Shown: piece after piece, positions 1 through 11,100 of the stretch
How the letters are laid out: each line of letters starts with the position of its first letter
Position numbering within the stretch: the first letter of the stretch is position 1
Origin: an uncultured Flavobacteriaceae bacterium
GTDB lineage: Bacteria; Bacteroidota; Bacteroidia; Flavobacteriales; Flavobacteriaceae
DNA length: 64,000 bases
Reading direction: 5' to 3'
Assembly (NCBI GenBank): GCA_905181615.1
Contig: CAJIYH010000002.1
Location: 248,001-312,000 of the forward strand
The notes under the pieces: generated by a model
The model's database searches: none
Told to the model about the DNA's origin: nothing
The model's input: the letters and a program-made list of their open reading frames with translations, nothing else
Translations under genes and position numbers: made by a program

Positions 1-407
1 AATGGTCTAATACAGTTGTTGTTACTGGAGGAGAGCCTTTGATGTGGCCAATGTACCCATTGACTACAGAGCTTAAGAGCAAAGGAATTATCACCCACAT
101 AGAAACTTCAGGTGCCTACAATTTAAGTGGTGCTTGGGATTGGTTTTGTCTTTCTCCTAAAAAAACTAAGTTACCAACCCCTGAAGCTTATAAAGCAGCT
201 GATGAACTAAAAATGATTATTCATAATCAGAATGATTTTAAGTTTGCGGAAGAACAAGCCGCATTGGTTGGTGAAGATTGTATTTTATTTTTACAGCCCG
301 AGTGGAGTAAACGTGAGCAAATGATGCCAGAAATGGTAGATTATGTTCTTAAAAATCCCCGCTGGAAAGTATCATTACAAACGCATAAATATTTAAATAT
401 TCCTTAA
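1..407 (+). CDS. queE: 7-carboxy-7-deazaguanine synthase QueE, 3' fragment
   Basis: This is the C-terminal part of a radical-SAM enzyme that makes 7-carboxy-7-deazaguanine, a precursor of queuosine in tRNA. The reading frame is open from base 3 and starts inside the protein, reading NTVVVTGGEPLMWP; the GGEP motif is the SAM-binding element of radical-SAM proteins. The tail (FLQPEWSK, then NPRWKVSLQTHKYLNIP) matches the ending I know for QueE proteins of Bacteroidota. The cysteine cluster that binds the 4Fe-4S centre must lie before the window, so it cannot be checked. The gene converges with the methyltransferase gene, and their stop codons overlap in a 4-nt TTAA. Confidence 0.88.
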   Translation, partial: WSNTVVVTGGEPLMWPMYPLTTELKSKGIITHIETSGAYNLSGAWDWFCLSPKKTKLPTPEAYKAADELKMIIHNQNDFKFAEEQAALVGEDCILFLQPEWSKREQMMPEMVDYVLKNPRWKVSLQTHKYLNIP

Positions 408-1111
408 ATACTGAGTTGTGCGAGGAAATCAAAATTCTCTCCTTGCTCGATTATTTTAAATTTAAACCCACAACTTTTTGAAACTTCTTTTAGAGTTTTA
501 GGATCAATATAAAGCCATGGAAATTCCTCGCTTTTACCCTGGAATCGGATTCCAAAATCTACTTCTCCATAATATGTTTTATCCTCTTTCCAGAGTGCGA
601 TATCTTCTTTTTCGAATAAGTAAATTAGGTCAGAGGAATCAACTAATATTTTACCCTCAGCTGCTATTAGTTTTTTAAGGTGTTTTAAGAGTTTCGGGAG
701 TTCGGCAATTGTTTTTCCAATTCCCATTCCATTCATAAGCAATAAAATGGTTTCGAATCCGGTTTCTTCAAAATCCCATATAGAAATATGCTTTGTTTTT
801 TTAACGCCTCTTTTTTCGGCAACATATATAGCTCCTTCAGAAATATCTAAAGCCGTTACATTATGGTTGCATAGGTTTTGTAAATACAAACTATGACTTC
901 CAGTTCCACAGCCAACATCAAGGATTTTACCACGTGCTAGTTCAAGTGCTTTTTTTTCTATTGAAGGCATTTTTTCAAAATCCCTAAAGAAATAAGATAG
1001 TGGAACATCATCTTCATCTGTAAGGTTAGTCCAGGTTGTGATGTTTTGGTTTTCAGGACCTAGAAAATATGTTTTAAGTGCTTTTCCAAATATATCGGTT
1101 TGTGCTTTCAA
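404..1111 (-). CDS. class I SAM-dependent methyltransferase
   Basis: A soluble protein of 235 residues with the glycine-rich SAM-binding motif LDVGCGTG at about residues 64-71, followed by acidic and hydrophobic stretches typical of the Rossmann-fold methyltransferase core (VTALDISEGA, KILVDSSDLIYLF). The substrate cannot be told from the sequence. I chose the TTG at 1111 as start because it gives LKAQTDIFGKAL, a normal N-terminus. The longer frame to 1213 runs into the opposite gene and reads like antisense translation. It is divergent from the YkgJ-type gene, and the two starts lie about 31 nt apart, so their promoters must overlap. Confidence 0.8.
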   Translation of the reverse strand: MKAQTDIFGKALKTYFLGPENQNITTWTNLTDEDDVPLSYFFRDFEKMPSIEKKALELARGKILDVGCGTGSHSLYLQNLCNHNVTALDISEGAIYVAEKRGVKKTKHISIWDFEETGFETILLLMNGMGIGKTIAELPKLLKHLKKLIAAEGKILVDSSDLIYLFEKEDIALWKEDKTYYGEVDFGIRFQGKSEEFPWLYIDPKTLKEVSKSCGFKFKIIEQGENFDFLAQLSI

Positions 1112-1142
1112 TTTAATTGTAGTTTTACGGAAAATATAAAAA

Positions 1143-1637
1143 ATGCAGGATCGCCTACTTTCACTTCCCAAGGATGCCAAAGATAAGGCAATAGAAACAA
1201 AAAAGTTTTTCAATAAGCTTAAAAAAAGAGCCCCTAAAAACTTAGATAATTTGGTTGAAGAAATTCATGATGATGTTTTTGAAAAAACTGACTGTCTTTC
1301 TTGTGCGAATTGCTGCAAAACTACAGGGCCTTTGTTTTTGAAACAGGATATTGCTCGTATATCTAAAGTCATTGGATTAAAACCAGCTCAATTTGAAAAA
1401 AAATATCTAAGAATTGATGAGGATAACGACTGGGTATTACAAAAAGTACCTTGTTCTTTTTTAGGAGCTGATGATGCTTGTACAATCTATGATGTTAGAC
1501 CAAAGGCTTGTCAAGAATTCCCTCATACAAATCAAAAAAATATTTATAAAATCACCGATTTAACAATCAAGAACACGAGTATTTGTCCAGCAGCTTTTGA
1601 TGTGGTAGAACGAATAAAAGCTTCAATTAAACTTTAG
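1143..1637 (+). CDS. YkgJ-family cysteine-cluster protein
   Basis: A protein of 164 residues with the conserved cysteine pattern of the YkgJ/UPF0153 family, which is thought to chelate zinc or iron. Visible cysteines are 51, 54, 57 and 58 (CLSCANCC), then C104, C113 in CTIYDVRPKAC, C123, and C148 near the end. The VRPxxCxxFP signature is present. Biochemical function in the family is poorly known. It starts with ATG. Its stop codon overlaps the stop of the convergent DUF1343 gene by 4 nt (TTAG). Confidence 0.85.
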   Translation: MQDRLLSLPKDAKDKAIETKKFFNKLKKRAPKNLDNLVEEIHDDVFEKTDCLSCANCCKTTGPLFLKQDIARISKVIGLKPAQFEKKYLRIDEDNDWVLQKVPCSFLGADDACTIYDVRPKACQEFPHTNQKNIYKITDLTIKNTSICPAAFDVVERIKASIKL

Positions 1638-2818
1638 TCATCATAGAGCAAATACTTAGATCGTATTTTTAAATAAGTATCTATCTGGGGTTTCCAACTC
1701 GCTCTAATTTCTTCTTCTGAGGCTCCTTTTGTGATTTGTTGTTGTAAGGTTTTGGTTCCTGCGATTCTAGCAAAGCTATCGAAGAAAAAAGCTTCTTTAT
1801 TTTGGATCATTTTATAACTATCGATCAACCAATTAATTTCTACTCGATCTAATCTCGATTGATTTCTAAGATCAGTTCCATAACATAATAAGCCTTTTTG
1901 TTTAGGGTATTTGGCACCAAAATTAGGTTGAGGTTTGAATTTAAAACCACCCTTTTTAAAATCAGGATGTCCATAAATTTGAAATTGCATTTCAGTTCCT
2001 CTTCCAATGCTAACAGGGGTTTGTTCTAGTAAACATAAGCTAGGATATAGGTTAATTGACCTGTCGTTGGGTAGATTCGGAGAGGGTCTGACCAGCAACG
2101 AATAAGGTGTTTTGTGGGTATAGTTTTTTATCGGAATAACATCAAGCTCACAGCGAACGTTGTTTTTCAACCATCCTTCATCGTTTATCATTGTTGCATA
2201 TTCACCAAGTGTTAGCCCATAAACAATCGGGACATTATGCATGCCTACAAAACTTTTAAATTCGTCTTCCATTAAAGGTCCATCAACATAATGTGCATTT
2301 GGATTGGGACGATCAAGAACCAGAAGCTGAACGTTGTTCTCGGCACATGACTCCATCACCAAATGAAGTGATGATAAGTAAGTGTAAAAACGAACTCCAA
2401 CATCTTGAATGTCAAAAACAATCAGATCAAGTCCTTCAAGGTCTTTGGGTTGTGGTTTTTTATATTTTCCATGTAATGAAATAAGAGGTAATTGTGTTTT
2501 AGGGTCTATAGAATTTCCGAAATCTTCTCCGTTATCAGATTTACTTCTAAAGCCGTGTTCTGGAGCAAAAACCTTAACTATTTCTATTTTGTGGGTGAGT
2601 AAACTGTCGATTAAATGAATCGAACCTTTAGAGGTTTCAATAAGACTAGATGCGTGAGCGACAATTCCAATTTTTTTATTTTGAAGTAAGGGTAAATAGG
2701 CTTCAATTTGTGCGGCCCCAACTTGAATTTGAGCATGAACGGAGCTAAAGAAAAATAGACTCAACGAAAACCATAATAAAAATGTATTTTTGAAGGCAAT
2801 AACCATAGAATAAGTCAT
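1634..2818 (-). CDS. NamZ-like exo-beta-N-acetylmuramidase (DUF1343)
   Basis: A secreted protein of 394 residues. After a hydrophobic signal peptide ending in SVHAQ (about residues 1-30) it carries the hallmarks of the DUF1343/NamZ family (GH171): KIGIVAHASS, VFAPEHGFR, DIQDVGVRFYTY, LDRPNPN and VRPSPNLPN. Characterised members remove terminal N-acetylmuramic acid from peptidoglycan fragments, so a role in cell-wall recycling is likely but inferred from the family. The first ATG (2818) abuts the start of the divergent permease. The ATG at 2806 is an alternative that still leaves a complete signal peptide. Confidence 0.85.
   Translation of the reverse strand: MTYSMVIAFKNTFLLWFSLSLFFFSSVHAQIQVGAAQIEAYLPLLQNKKIGIVAHASSLIETSKGSIHLIDSLLTHKIEIVKVFAPEHGFRSKSDNGEDFGNSIDPKTQLPLISLHGKYKKPQPKDLEGLDLIVFDIQDVGVRFYTYLSSLHLVMESCAENNVQLLVLDRPNPNAHYVDGPLMEDEFKSFVGMHNVPIVYGLTLGEYATMINDEGWLKNNVRCELDVIPIKNYTHKTPYSLLVRPSPNLPNDRSINLYPSLCLLEQTPVSIGRGTEMQFQIYGHPDFKKGGFKFKPQPNFGAKYPKQKGLLCYGTDLRNQSRLDRVEINWLIDSYKMIQNKEAFFFDSFARIAGTKTLQQQITKGASEEEIRASWKPQIDTYLKIRSKYLLYDD
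2785..2792 (+). promoter_or_regulatory. Possible Bacteroidota -7 element upstream of the LolE-like permease
   Basis: TATTTTTG matches TAnnTTTG exactly and lies 26 nt before the TTG start at 2819, inside the first codons of the divergent DUF1343 gene. No clear TTG -33 element is visible, so confidence is low. Confidence 0.35.
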
Positions 2819-4055
2819 TTGAATTTCGGATTATTTTTAGCGCATCGAATGCGAAGACAAAGCATTGATAAAAGTAGTGCATCGAGTCGGATTATAAAAA
2901 TTGCGATCACTGCAATTGCTATAGGAATGGTGATGATGATCGTTGCTTTATCAACAAGTTTGGGGCTTCAGCAAGAAATTAAGAAGAAGATAATAGTTTT
3001 TAGTGGTCAGTTACATATTGCACCATTTGAAAATAATAATTCAAAAGTTTCTACTCGAGCAATACGTCTGTCAGAATTAAATTTGAATGCATGGAATGAT
3101 TCTGAGGAAATAGATCATCTTCAAGCAACGGCCAGTAAAGCGGCTCTGGTAAAGTCAATAACTGACTTTGAGGGGCTTATAGTAAAAGGAGTTGGGTCTG
3201 AATATAGATGGAATAATTTAGACACTTACTTAGTTTTGGGCAGATACCCAATTACGAATCAAAATTTAAATAATGAAGTACTCTTATCAGAGACTATAGC
3301 TAATCGTTTACAGATTAATGTTGGAGATAAAATCACAGCATATTTTCAAAGTAAAACTTCATCGACTTCTCCTAATGCTCGTTATTTCAAGGTTGTTGGA
3401 ATTTATGAAACCGGGTTTCCAGATTTTGATTCTTCGTATCTTTTCGCGGACATTCGACATATTCAGAGAATTAATAAATGGAGCTCAGAGGAAGTGGGGG
3501 GAATTGAAGTTTTTTTAAAAGAAGGAGTTGATTTGACTCATAAGAATGAAGAGATTTATAATCAACTGCCACCACAAATTGACAGTATTACCGTTGATAA
3601 GATGTTTCCGGGTTTGTTTGAATGGGTTTCATTATTTGATTTTAATGTTGCTATTATACTAATTCTTATGCTTTTGGTAGGGACACTAAATATGGCAACA
3701 GCTTTGTTGGTTTTAATTTTAGAGCGCTCAAAAATGATAGGATTATTGAAATCTATGGGTGCTAGAAATAAGTTAATTCAGCAGGTTTTTTTGTGGAATG
3801 CTTTTTATATCATAATCAAAGGAATTTTTATTGGAAATTTGATTGGCTTAGTTTTGGTTTTTGGGCAGAAAAAATTCAGTTTTATTCATCTCGACCCCAT
3901 GACATATTATGTCTCTGAAATAAAGTGACTTATTATCTTTTTCAAATATTTTTTTTTTAAATTTAGGTATTATTATAACATGTACAATATTGTTGTATTT
4001 TCCTTCTTTAGTAGTCACTAAAGTTGATCCTACAAAAGTGATGCGTGTGCAGTAA
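2819..4055 (+). pseudogene. LolE/FtsX-type ABC transporter permease, frameshifted near the 3' end
   Basis: An inner-membrane permease of the lipoprotein-releasing (LolC/LolE) MacB-FtsX group. It starts at TTG (MNFGLFLAHRM), has a first membrane span at about residues 27-47, a large periplasmic domain, then further spans at about 275-300 and 325-350. Frame 1 ends at 3928 right after MTYYVSEIK, before the last span. Read in another frame from about 3927, the DNA gives DLLSFSNIFFLNLGIII, then TCTILLYFPSLVVTKVDPTK and MRVQ, ending at 4055. That is the missing last membrane helix and the conserved tail of the family. The full coding length is 3n+1, so one base has been gained or two lost. This is a broken gene or a sequencing error. 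No ATPase partner lies next to it, which is common for LolE-like proteins in this group. Confidence 0.82.
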
Positions 4056-4107
4056 TAATGAAGTAGACATTTTTAACTAATAAGACATATTTACTTTTAA
4101 ATAAACG

Positions 4108-4115
4108 TATTTTTG
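4108..4115 (+). promoter_or_regulatory. Possible -7 element for the cysteine synthase gene
   Basis: TATTTTTG matches the TAnnTTTG -7 consensus of Bacteroidota. It lies only 10 nt before the ATG at 4126, which would give a very short leader. No convincing -33 TTG is seen. Confidence 0.4.
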
Positions 4116-4125
4116 TATTAGATTT

Positions 4126-5106
4126 ATGGATTACGCAGAAAACATCCTCCAAACAATAGGGAATACCCCTTTAGTTCGATTGAATAAAATCACCAGTGAA
4201 GTAAATGCTTTGGTTTTGGCTAAAGTTGAAAGTTTTAATCCTGGGAATTCTACAAAGGACCGCATGGCATTAAAGATGGTTGAAGATGCAGAATCTGATG
4301 GCCGCTTAAATCCAGGATGGACAATTGTTGAGGGTACATCTGGAAATACAGGAATGGGTTTAGCTCTTGCAGCTATTGTTAAAGGATATAAGTTAATTTG
4401 TGTTTCAACCGATAAACAATCTAAAGAAAAATTTGATGTTCTCAGAGGAGTTGGAGCACAGGTTATAGTTTGTCCAACAGATGTCGCGCCAGAAGATCCA
4501 AGGTCTTATTATTCAACTTCTAAGCGCATTGCAGAAGAAACGCCAGACTCTTGGTATGTTAATCAATATGACAACCCCTCAAATTCCCTTGCTCATTACG
4601 AACAGACAGGGCCTGAAATATGGAAACAAACAGATGGAAAAATTACCCATTTTGTTGTTGGAGTTGGAACGGGTGGAACTATTTCTGGTGTTGGTAAATT
4701 TTTGAAAGAAAAAAATCCAAATATTAAAATCTGGGGAATTGACACCTATGGTTCTGTTTTTAAGAAATATCACGAAACAGGAATCTTTGATGAAAATGAA
4801 ATCTATCCTTACATTACTGAGGGAATTGGGGAAGATATACTTCCAAAAAACGTTGATTTCTCTATTATTGATGCATTTGAAAAAGTGACAGATAAAGATG
4901 CCGCATTGTATACGCGGAAGATGGCATTGGAAGAAGGTATTTTTGCAGGTAATTCTTGTGGTGCTGCTATCAAAGGATTATTGCAATTGAAAAGACATTT
5001 TAAGCCAGACGACATAGTAGTTGTTTTGCTTCATGATTCAGGGAGCCGATATATTGGTAAGATGTACAATGATGATTGGATGCGTAAAAAAAAATTTATA
5101 GATTAG
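4126..5106 (+). CDS. PLP-dependent cysteine synthase / cystathionine beta-synthase family enzyme
   Basis: A cytoplasmic fold-type II PLP enzyme of 326 residues. The PLP lysine is K44 in GNSTKDR, the substrate-binding loop TSGNTG is at 71-76, and the phosphate-binding loop GTGGTISG is at 181-188. It lacks C-terminal CBS domains. Members of this group use O-acetylserine or serine to make cysteine or cystathionine. The sequence resembles the CBS-like subgroup (IGNTPLVRLN, SFNPGNSTKDR, later EGIFAGNSCGAA) more than CysK sensu stricto, but the substrate cannot be settled here. It stands alone between the broken permease and the giant adhesin gene. Confidence 0.88.
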   Translation: MDYAENILQTIGNTPLVRLNKITSEVNALVLAKVESFNPGNSTKDRMALKMVEDAESDGRLNPGWTIVEGTSGNTGMGLALAAIVKGYKLICVSTDKQSKEKFDVLRGVGAQVIVCPTDVAPEDPRSYYSTSKRIAEETPDSWYVNQYDNPSNSLAHYEQTGPEIWKQTDGKITHFVVGVGTGGTISGVGKFLKEKNPNIKIWGIDTYGSVFKKYHETGIFDENEIYPYITEGIGEDILPKNVDFSIIDAFEKVTDKDAALYTRKMALEEGIFAGNSCGAAIKGLLQLKRHFKPDDIVVVLLHDSGSRYIGKMYNDDWMRKKKFID

Positions 5107-5185
5107 AAAACATATATAATCACTAAGGTTTTTGACAATATTTCCATAAATTAGTCGTTAATAAAAAGACGTATTAAAATTTATT

Positions 5186-8100
5186 TTGAATAAAGAATTA
5201 ATAACATTCCGAACATTAATGATTATAACAGGTTTTATGTTATTTCCATTTTTAAGTTTATCTGCTCAAACATCATGGGATTTAAGGTTAAACAACAGGG
5301 CTCAAATCACAACACCTGCAGCTGGTTCTCCATCACAATTTTGTTCAAGCGCTTCTTCAAATTTAATTTTTCAGGTTACTAATGATGGCCCTGACAATTT
5401 AGTTTTGGCTACTGTTTCGATGACTGCAACCCTAACACTTACGGGAAATACTTTTTCTCCATCAGGGTCTAATGTTGCAACTAACGCATTCACTACAAAT
5501 ACTTTCCCAGGTAGCCAGGTTCAAAATGAAATACGATCTGGACAGTTTGCTGTTTTTACTTGGCCTTCCCCTTTGCAGTTTGCAAGTACAGGAATAACAA
5601 CTGTTACTATTGAGGTTGCTCCTTTTTCAGGAACTGATGCTATAGCAAATAATACTCAAAGTTACGTTGTAACGGTTCAGGCCAATCCAACACAACCAAC
5701 TCTAACGTCTAACTATGGTAACGGTACAATTTCTATATGCCAAGGCGCTTCTGTTGAGTTAACTTCATCTGCAGTTGGTGATGAATATGAGTTTTATAGA
5801 AATGGTGTTTTACTTGGACCAAGACAAGCTTCTGTTTCATTTATAACTACCAATCTCAATAATAATGATGTAGTTAATGTAATAGCTTTCTTTACTTCAA
5901 ATTGTTCTTCTGTGAATTCTGCACCTATCAATGTGATTGCAGAAACTCTTCCAAGTGGTAGTATTGCCTCAACAGCAAATAATAATGTTGCTTGTGAAGG
6001 AGATTCTGTTTTATTTACAGCTACTGATTTGAATGGTAATCCAACTCCATATTTTGAGTTTTTTGTTAATAATATTTCAACTGGATCTGCTTCTACTGTT
6101 TCAACCTACACATATACACCTGTAATAACTGACAGTGTTTTAGTTACCGTTAGAACATGGTCTTCTAGTCCATCTTTATGTTATGACGAGGACTCTATTA
6201 CTCTTAGAATGAATTCTGTTTCAGGATCTAATAGTATTACTGGATCTCAAACAATTTGCTCTGGAGAAGATCCTTTTATTATTGCTAACACTTCTATTTT
6301 TGTTGCAGATCTTGCAGCAGAAGGAGCAGTTTTATTATATCAATGGCAAAGCAGAACAGCTTCGACTTCGTTTACAAATATTTTAGGAGCTAATGCTATA
6401 ACCCATGACCCAGGAATACTTTCAGAAACAACTGCATATAGACGTTTAATTTACTCATCATTTAATAGCGTCCAATGTAATACTTTGGCTGCTTCAGCAA
6501 CTTCTAATGTAGTTACTATAACAGCAGATCTGGTTTCTACGGCTGTTTTAACTTCTAATGCAATAAATCTTACAGTTTGTTCAGGTGATGATCTTATTGT
6601 TGATGGCTCAACTTCTTTAAATACTGCTAGTTATCGTTTTTATTTAAACGGAAATCCTCTTGGTTCAGGACCTCAATCTACCTCTTCTTATACAATTAAT
6701 GCAGGTACATTTTCAGATTCCTCATCTATAACTCTTAGAGCTTATCAAGGCACTTTGGGTTCAGGATGTTTTAATGATACTAGTTTTGTTATCCGAGTAA
6801 ATGGATTAACAGGGACAAATATAATTGGAAGTAATCAGAACGTATGTTCTGGGGAAACTCCAGCTGCTTTTACAAGTATTTCAACACCTACAAGCGATAG
6901 ATTATCAGATGGTGCTGTTTACACTTATCAATGGCAAAGTAGGATAGGATCAAACCCTTATTCTGATATTATAGGAGCAAATAGTGAAACTTTTACTCCT
7001 AGTTCAGTTACTACAACAACTGACTATCAACGAAAGGTTATAAGCACTTATAATTCAGTAGTTTGTGACATGATTTCAGCTTCGGTTCGAGTCACTGTTG
7101 ATTCTAATCCAGATGTTTTTCTATCTGCAGCATCTACATCTATTTGTGCAGGAGATTCTGTTATTTTCACAGCTTCTGGAGCCGTAAGTTATGAGTTCTT
7201 CGTTAGTGGAATTAGTCAAGGAGCAACATCTACATCAAACACTAAGACTATTTCTGGGTTTACCGATGGTCAGCTTGTAACTGTAATAGGTGAAAACGCT
7301 CAGAATTGTTTTACAACTTCAAGTGCGGTTACTATAACAGTTAATCCAATACCGTCAGGATCACTTTCGTCAGGCTTAACGCTTGACACGATGTGTAAGG
7401 GAGACTATCCGATATTTACGGCAACTGGTGGAACTACTTATGAGTTTTATGTGGGAGGGGTTCAGCAATTTGGTGCTGGAATTTCTGGAAACATATTTAA
7501 TACAGTTTCTAATTCTTTAGATTTAACAGATAGCTCAATAGTATCTGTTAGGGTTATTAATGCTGGTGGGTGTAGTGAAACAATATCATCAACAATCCGA
7601 GTAAATGGATTAACAGGGACAAATATAATTGGAAGTAATCAGAACGTATGTTCTGGGGATACTCCAGCTGCTTTTACAAGTATTTCAACACCTACAAGCG
7701 ATAGATTATCAGATGGTGCTGTTTACACTTATCAATGGCAAAGTAGGATAGGATCAAATCCTTATTCTGATATTATAGGAGGAAATAGTGAAACTTTTAC
7801 TCCTAGTTCAGTTACTACAACAACTGACTATCAACGAAAGGTTATAAGCACTTATAATTCAGTAGTTTGTGACATGATTTCAGCTTCGGTTCGAGTCACT
7901 GTTGATTCTAATCCAGATGTTTTTCTATCTGCAGCATCTACATCTATTTGTGCAGGAGATTCTGTTATTTTCACAGCTTCTGGAGCCGTAAGTTATGAGT
8001 TCTTCGTTAGTGGAATTAGTCAAGGAGCAACATCTACATCAAACACTAAGACTATTTCTGGGTTTACCGATGGTCAGCTTGTAACTGTAATAGGTGAAAA

Positions 8101-11100
8101 CGCTCAGAATTGTTTTACAACTTCAAGTGCGGTTACTATAACAGTTAATCCAATACCGTCAGGATCACTTTCGTCAGGCTTAACGCTTGACACGATGTGT
8201 AAGGGAGACTATCCGATATTTACGGCAACTGGTGGAACTACTTATGAGTTTTATGTGGGAGGGGTTCAGCAATTTGGTGCTGGAATTTCTGGAAACATAT
8301 TTAATACAGTTTCTAATTCTTTAGATTTAACAGATAGCTCAATAGTATCTGTTAGGGTTATTAATGCTGGTGGGTGTAGTGAAACAATATCATCAACAAT
8401 CCGAGTAAATGGATTAACAGGAGCTAACAGTATTTCAGGTTCTCAAACAATTTGTACAGGAGGAGATCCAGTGCTACTTTCAAGTGCAGCAGTTCCAAAT
8501 TTAGACATAGCTGGAGCAACCTTAAGTTACCAGTGGCAGAGTAAAACTGGAGCAAACCCTTTTAGTGATATTGTAGGAGCTACTTTATTAAACTACGATC
8601 CAAGTGCTTTAACAACAACAACAATATATCGTAGGGTGGCTTACTCAACATTTAATGGTGTTCAGTGTCCTGGGACAGATGATTTAGGATCTTCAAATAC
8701 GGTAACTGTAACAGTAGATTCAGCAGCAACTCCTGTGCTTAATTTTACATCAGGACTTTCTAATGATACGCTATGTTCTAATAGTAGTGTAACATTTGAT
8801 TCAACTGGAACAACAGGAGCAGACACTTTTGAGTATTTTGTGAATGGAGTAAGTGCAAGATCTGCTCTTGCTTCTCCAGCAGGATTAACATACACTCCGC
8901 CTCTTGGAAGTTTAAATGACGGAGATCAAATTACTGTAAGAGCATACTTATCATCAATCCCGTCTTGTGCTGTTGAACAAACTATAACAATCCGAGTAAA
9001 TGGATTAACAGGGACAAATATAATTGGAAGTAATCAGAACGTATGTTCTGGGGATACTCCAGCTGCTTTTACAAGTATTTCAACACCTACAAGCGATAGA
9101 TTATCAGATGGTGCTGTTTACACTTATCAATGGCAAAGTAGGATAGGATCAAACCCTTATTCTGATATTATAGGAGCAAATAGTGAAACTTTTACTCCTA
9201 GTTCAGTTACTACAACAACTGACTATCAACGAAAGGTTATAAGCACTTATAATTCAGTAGTTTGTGACATGATTTCAGCTTCGGTTCGAGTCACTGTTGA
9301 TTCTAATCCAGATGTTTTTCTATCTGCAGCATCTACATCTATTTGTGCAGGAGATTCTGTTATTTTCACAGCTTCTGGAGCCGTAAGTTATGAGTTCTTC
9401 GTTAGTGGAATTAGTCAAGGAGCAACATCTACATCAAACACTAAGACTATTTCTGGGTTTACCGATGGTCAGCTTGTAACTGTAATAGGTGAAAACGCTC
9501 AGAATTGTTTTACAACTTCAAGTGCGGTTACTATAACAGTTAATCCAATACCGTCAGGATCACTTTCGTCAGGCTTAACGCTTGACACGATGTGTAAGGG
9601 AGACTATCCGATATTTACGGCAACTGGTGGAACTACTTATGAGTTTTATGTGGGAGGGGTTCAGCAATTTGGTGCTGGAATTTCTGGAAACATATTTAAT
9701 ACAGTTTCTAATTCTTTAGATTTAACAGATAGCTCAATAGTATCTGTTAGGGTTATTAATGCTGGTGGGTGTAGTGAAACAATATCATCAACAATCCGAG
9801 TAAATGGATTAACAGGAGCTAACAGTATTTCAGGTTCTCAAACAATTTGTACAGGAGGAGATCCAGTGCTACTTTCAAGTGCAGCAGTTCCAAATTTAGA
9901 CATAGCTGGAGCAACCTTAAGTTACCAGTGGCAGAGTAAAACTGGAGCAAACCCTTTTAGTGATATTGTAGGAGCTACTTTATTAAACTACGATCCAAGT
10001 GCTTTAACAACAACAACAATATATCGTAGGGTGGCTTACTCAACATTTAATGGTGTTCAGTGTCCTGGGACAGATGATTTAGGATCTTCAAATACGGTAA
10101 CTGTAACAGTAGATTCAGCAGCAACTCCTGTGCTTAATTTTACATCAGGACTTTCTAATGATACGCTATGTTCTAATAGTAGTGTAACATTTGATTCAAC
10201 TGGAACAACAGGAGCAGACACTTTTGAGTATTTTGTGAATGGAGTAAGTGCAAGATCTGCTCTTGCTTCTCCAGCAGGATTAACATACACTCCGCCTCTT
10301 GGAAGTTTAAATGACGGAGATCAAATTACTGTAAGAGCATACTTATCATCAATCCCGTCTTGTGCTGTTGAACAAACTATAACTCTTACTGTTCAGGGGA
10401 TTAATGAACCTAACACTATTTCAGGGTCTCAAGTAATTTGTTCAGGTGATATTCCAGTTCAAATATCAGGATCAACTTTAACTGCATCTCCATCAGGTGT
10501 TATAACATATCAATGGCAAAGTAGAATAGGAGCAGATAGTTTTGTTAATATCATTGGAGAAACTTTACAAAATTATACTCCATCTGCTTTATCAACAACA
10601 ACAGCCTTTAAACGTAATGCAATATCTACTGTTAATTTTACTTCTTGTGTATTTGAAAGTAATACTGTTACTGTAACAACCGCTGCAGGTCCTGTGCCAG
10701 TTGCAATACTTTCATCTGGCGAAGTTGCAGATACTGGTTGTGCAGGTGAAAATTTTATTTTTGATGCTAGCGCAAGTACCGGAGGATTGAGCTATGAATT
10801 CTTCGTAAATGGAATTTCTAACGGAATTGCATCTTCAGTAAATACTGCATCCTTATCATTAACAGATGGTCAAACAGTTAGTGTAAATGTTTATCCGGCC
10901 GCAAATGGCGTTGGATGTGCAAGCAGTCAATCAATTTCCGTTAGAGTAAATTCAATCTTGGGGTCCAATTTTATTGGAGGTGATCAAACTTTATGTGTTG
11001 GTGAGAATCCTTCGGTTTTAAGTTCAGTTAGCACTCCCACATCATCAACAGGCACCCTAACTTTTCAGTGGCAATCCAGGTCAGGTGTCAATCCTTTTGT

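Noticed and set aside
3949-3958. Run of ten T near the end of the permease gene, considered as the frameshift site
   Set aside because: The first frame already stops at 3926-3928, before the run, and the restored frame reads correctly through the run, so the lesion must lie upstream of it.
8662-10290. Two identical 77-codon minus-strand ORFs (8662-8895 and 10057-10290)
   Set aside because: They lie antisense to repeat B of the adhesin and are identical only because the DNA is duplicated. Composition and context do not support real genes.
6791-10383. Possible CRISPR or mobile-element repeats
   Set aside because: The repeats are long, coding, in-frame and adjacent, without spacers, inverted ends or a transposase. 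They are internal duplications of the adhesin gene.
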